This document shows, piece after piece, positions 62,149 to 64,000 of a DNA stretch of 64,000 nucleotides; position 1 is the stretch's first letter, and each line of letters opens with the position of its first letter. The stretch comes from Citrobacter rodentium NBRC 105723 = DSM 16636 (GTDB lineage: Bacteria; Pseudomonadota; Gammaproteobacteria; Enterobacterales; Enterobacteriaceae), in contig NZ_CP082833.1 of assembly GCF_021278985.1 (NCBI RefSeq), positions 1,984,001-2,048,000 of the forward strand, written 5' to 3'. The translations under genes were made by a program, and so were the position numbers. The notes under the pieces are model-generated. The model was not told where the DNA came from. It ran no database searches and worked only from the letters and a program-made list of their open reading frames with translations.

Positions 62149-63354
62149 ATGACACCATATATCCAGGCGCTGATCGCTATGACCGGTGACAAACTCCAGC
62201 AACGGATGCAGAAGGATCCGACATCGGCTTCCGATAGCCTGCTGTTTATGGGCAACCAGCATGACACGGTTCCGCGTCGCCTGTTGCAGGATCCGCTGTT
62301 ATCGCCTAGAAATAAATTCGCCTGGCAGGTGATCCGGATGCAGGCGCAGGACAACGGCGGCGCGGTGTTCCCCTCTTACAGCGAATTACAGATGCAGCTC
62401 TCTAACCGCCCGCAGGATGAAAAAGCCTCGCGCAGCACCGTCAGCCGGGCATTGCTGATGTTGCGCCTGACGCGCTGGCTCAGCCTGTGCCATAAGGCAC
62501 GGGATCGGGTATCCGGGCGCATCCTTGGGAATATCTATGCACTACACGATGAACCGCTGAGCGTGCTGGATGCAGTGCGTTTCGATGCCAGCTATCTTCA
62601 TTTGCTGGAGCAGTGCTCGCGACATGAAAACAAGGCCATCCGCGCCACTGCGCAAGGTATTCTGTACGACATTCGCCAGGACACCAGCCTGCGTTATTTA
62701 TCGTCGCGTATAGAACTGCTGGAAGAACGCGCCCGCTGGCAGCAACGCCAGTCTCCTGAGGAGACTAAGCCAGAAACGTCCGGTCTCAATACGGTACCAG
62801 GCAAAATTTCACCTGGTACCGAATCAGGACTAAGTCGGAAACCGGGGCCTGGCGGCTTAGTCTCAAATCAGGACCGGGCTTCTGTACGTACTGTATCTAC
62901 AGATATTTGTAATAGTACTACCGCGCGCGCGAACAGCTCACCGCCGAACTGGCCGCCGGAAATTCCGTTAACTCATCCTGAAAAACAGCTTGTCTTGCAG
63001 GCCATGCAGAACCTGCCGCCCCCGCTGCGCCAGGACGTGCTTGATGACGCAGCTCAACGCGTTGCCCGTGGCGGCATACAAAACCCGCTCGCCTATCTGA
63101 TGGCAACGGTGCGCAAAGCGCAGGGCGGTGAGTTTAATCAGTATCGGCGCGGCAAAGCGGCGGAGCCGAAGTTTGTGCCACCAGTGCTTTCAGAGCAGGA
63201 AATGCCGACAAGGCCGCGCCAAAAACGGGATATCAGTAAGTTGGTTGCGGAGATTCGGGCAAAAAGTGATGCCAGTGGCATCACTTTTTCTCCACGCTTT
63301 TGTTTTCTGGGCCCATTCACTACTGATTCAACTCCTGTAGCAACCTGGTATTGA
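62149..63354 (+). CDS. STY4528-type pathogenicity-island replication protein, altered C-terminus
   Basis: A 401-residue protein with a winged-helix core (NRPQDEKASRSTVSRALLMLRL, WLSLCHKARDRVSGRILGN) typical of STY4528 proteins of SPI-7-like elements. The start at 62149 follows GAGGGG; a GTG at 62131 is an alternative. The last 25 or so residues (after VAEIRAKSD) are encoded across the fic terminator and into the 3' end of the convergent fic gene. The native end has therefore probably been replaced at a recombination junction near 63260. Confidence 0.72.
   Translation: MTPYIQALIAMTGDKLQQRMQKDPTSASDSLLFMGNQHDTVPRRLLQDPLLSPRNKFAWQVIRMQAQDNGGAVFPSYSELQMQLSNRPQDEKASRSTVSRALLMLRLTRWLSLCHKARDRVSGRILGNIYALHDEPLSVLDAVRFDASYLHLLEQCSRHENKAIRATAQGILYDIRQDTSLRYLSSRIELLEERARWQQRQSPEETKPETSGLNTVPGKISPGTESGLSRKPGPGGLVSNQDRASVRTVSTDICNSTTARANSSPPNWPPEIPLTHPEKQLVLQAMQNLPPPLRQDVLDDAAQRVARGGIQNPLAYLMATVRKAQGGEFNQYRRGKAAEPKFVPPVLSEQEMPTRPRQKRDISKLVAEIRAKSDASGITFSPRFCFLGPFTTDSTPVATWY
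63261..63289 (-). terminator. Terminator of fic inside the end of the STY4528-like frame
   Basis: A perfect 13-bp stem AAAAAGTGATGCC / GGCATCACTTTTT with a three-base loop, 31 bases past the fic stop. It can act in both directions. Confidence 0.9.
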
Positions 63355-64000
63355 TATACAGCTTTTCACGGCCAACGCTCATTTCCTCCAACACACCAAT
63401 TTCGACCAACTGCTTGAGGTATGTCGATGCCGTCTGGCGCTTGGCCACTCCACGTTCGACAAGGTTATCGATCCGACAATATGGTTGTGCAAAAAGCGCC
63501 TGGACAAGTTCATGGGTGTAGATTTTCGGTAGCTTCTCGCGTACATACTCTGTGGTTTCAGCCATTAATGCCCGCACAATCGATATCTTATCAGTAGTCC
63601 ATCGGGACGTACTCTCCACAGCCTCCAGCATAAATAATATCCACGATTCCCAGTCACCCTCTTCTGTCACCCTACGAAGGAGCGTGTAGTAATCATCGCG
63701 TCTCTCCAAGATAAAGCGGGATAAATACAGGATTGGTAGCGAAAGCAATTCGCTCTGGATCAGATACAGAATATTCAAGATACGGCCCGTTCTCCCGTTC
63801 CCATCCGGGAACGGGTGAATGCACTCAAACTGATAGTGCGCAATAGCCATTTTAACCAATGGATCTAAATCATCATCACCGTGTATAAACCGCTCCCAAT
63901 TCGCCAGTAGCTCACGAATGGCGTCTTCCCCCACCGGCGGCGTATATACCACGTTATTATTCTGATCACGCAATACCGTGCCCGGAGTTTTCCTGATATC
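63320..64000 (-). CDS. Fic-family protein, N-terminus outside window
   Basis: C-terminal 226 residues of a Fic domain protein; the frame is open to the right edge (DIRKTPGTVLRDQ at the edge). The catalytic motif HPFPDGNGRTGR is complete, so nucleotide transfer (AMPylation or similar) is expected. After the Fic core a winged-helix domain follows (YCRIDNLVERGVAKRQTASTYLKQLVEIG), as in Fic/DOC proteins with a DUF4172-like N-terminus. Whether an inhibitory helix is present cannot be seen. It is not part of the usual SPI-7 backbone at this place. Confidence 0.92.
   Translation of the reverse strand, partial: DIRKTPGTVLRDQNNNVVYTPPVGEDAIRELLANWERFIHGDDDLDPLVKMAIAHYQFECIHPFPDGNGRTGRILNILYLIQSELLSLPILYLSRFILERRDDYYTLLRRVTEEGDWESWILFMLEAVESTSRWTTDKISIVRALMAETTEYVREKLPKIYTHELVQALFAQPYCRIDNLVERGVAKRQTASTYLKQLVEIGVLEEMSVGREKLYINTRLLQELNQ

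Noticed and set aside
1..64000. CRISPR arrays
   Set aside because: No regularly spaced direct repeats of 25-40 bases were seen and no cas genes are present.

Overview
The window is chromosomal DNA of an enterobacterium close to Escherichia, Citrobacter and Salmonella. The evidence is recognisable E. coli-type proteins (YjhX, YjhP, YgeV/W/X/Y, HyuA, YqeA, YgfK, SsnA, FdhF with selenocysteine), a 3' fragment of tRNA-Leu (leuX), and moderately high-GC coding DNA broken by AT-rich regulatory gaps. In E. coli K-12, yjhX/yjhP and hsdRMS both lie in the hypervariable segment beside leuX, so this looks like an expanded version of that island hotspot. I cannot name the species.

Layout. (1) 1-5.6 kb: type I restriction-modification operon hsdM-hsdS-hsdR on the minus strand; hsdR runs off the left edge. 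(2) 5.8-24.3 kb: a complete type VI secretion (T6SS) locus. A minus-strand arm (tssB-tssC-hcp-tssE-tssF-tssG-clpV-vgrG-MORN protein) and a plus-strand arm (tssJ-tssK-tssL-tssM-tssA-PAAR-like) diverge from an AT-rich gap. All 13 core genes are present, but tssM carries a one-base frameshift. (3) 24.3-27.5 kb: a small heat-shock protein with a sigma-32-like promoter, then yjhX, a methyltransferase and yjhP.

(4) 27.7-53.1 kb: a 25-kb anaerobic purine/urate catabolism island. The sigma-54 activator YgeV is followed by ygeW-ygeX-ygeY-hyuA-yqeA, an XdhC-like gene, ygfK-ssnA, ygfS-ygfT, a NCS2 purine permease, a 38-residue membrane peptide, a selenocysteine formate dehydrogenase, mocA, and a molybdenum hydroxylase whose Mo and FAD subunits are fused. 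The likely logic is as follows. The permease imports purine; the Mo hydroxylase, the YgfK/YgfT flavo-iron-sulfur proteins and formate dehydrogenase move electrons; SsnA and HyuA hydrolyse amino or cyclic amide groups; YgeW, YgeX and YgeY process the opened-ring products; and carbamate kinase YqeA recovers ATP from carbamoyl phosphate. Every divergent gap has a sigma-54 promoter, one or more copies of a TCAATATGATAAT-type repeat, and in five of six promoters a CRP-like site at a helically phased distance from the -24 box. This is the most striking structure in the window.

(5) 53.4-57.5 kb: a decayed island with an orphan phosphorothioate-type HNH endonuclease, a broken ACT/ABM gene pair, an IS3-family remnant, an intact IS3-family element with a duplicated end, and an internally deleted P4-type integrase next to the leuX fragment. 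(6) 57.5-64 kb: the soj/parA end of an SPI-7/PAPI-type integrative element (parA, dnaB, frameshifted parB, DUF2857, STY4528-like gene). It is cut short by a junction with a convergent Fic gene that runs off the right edge.
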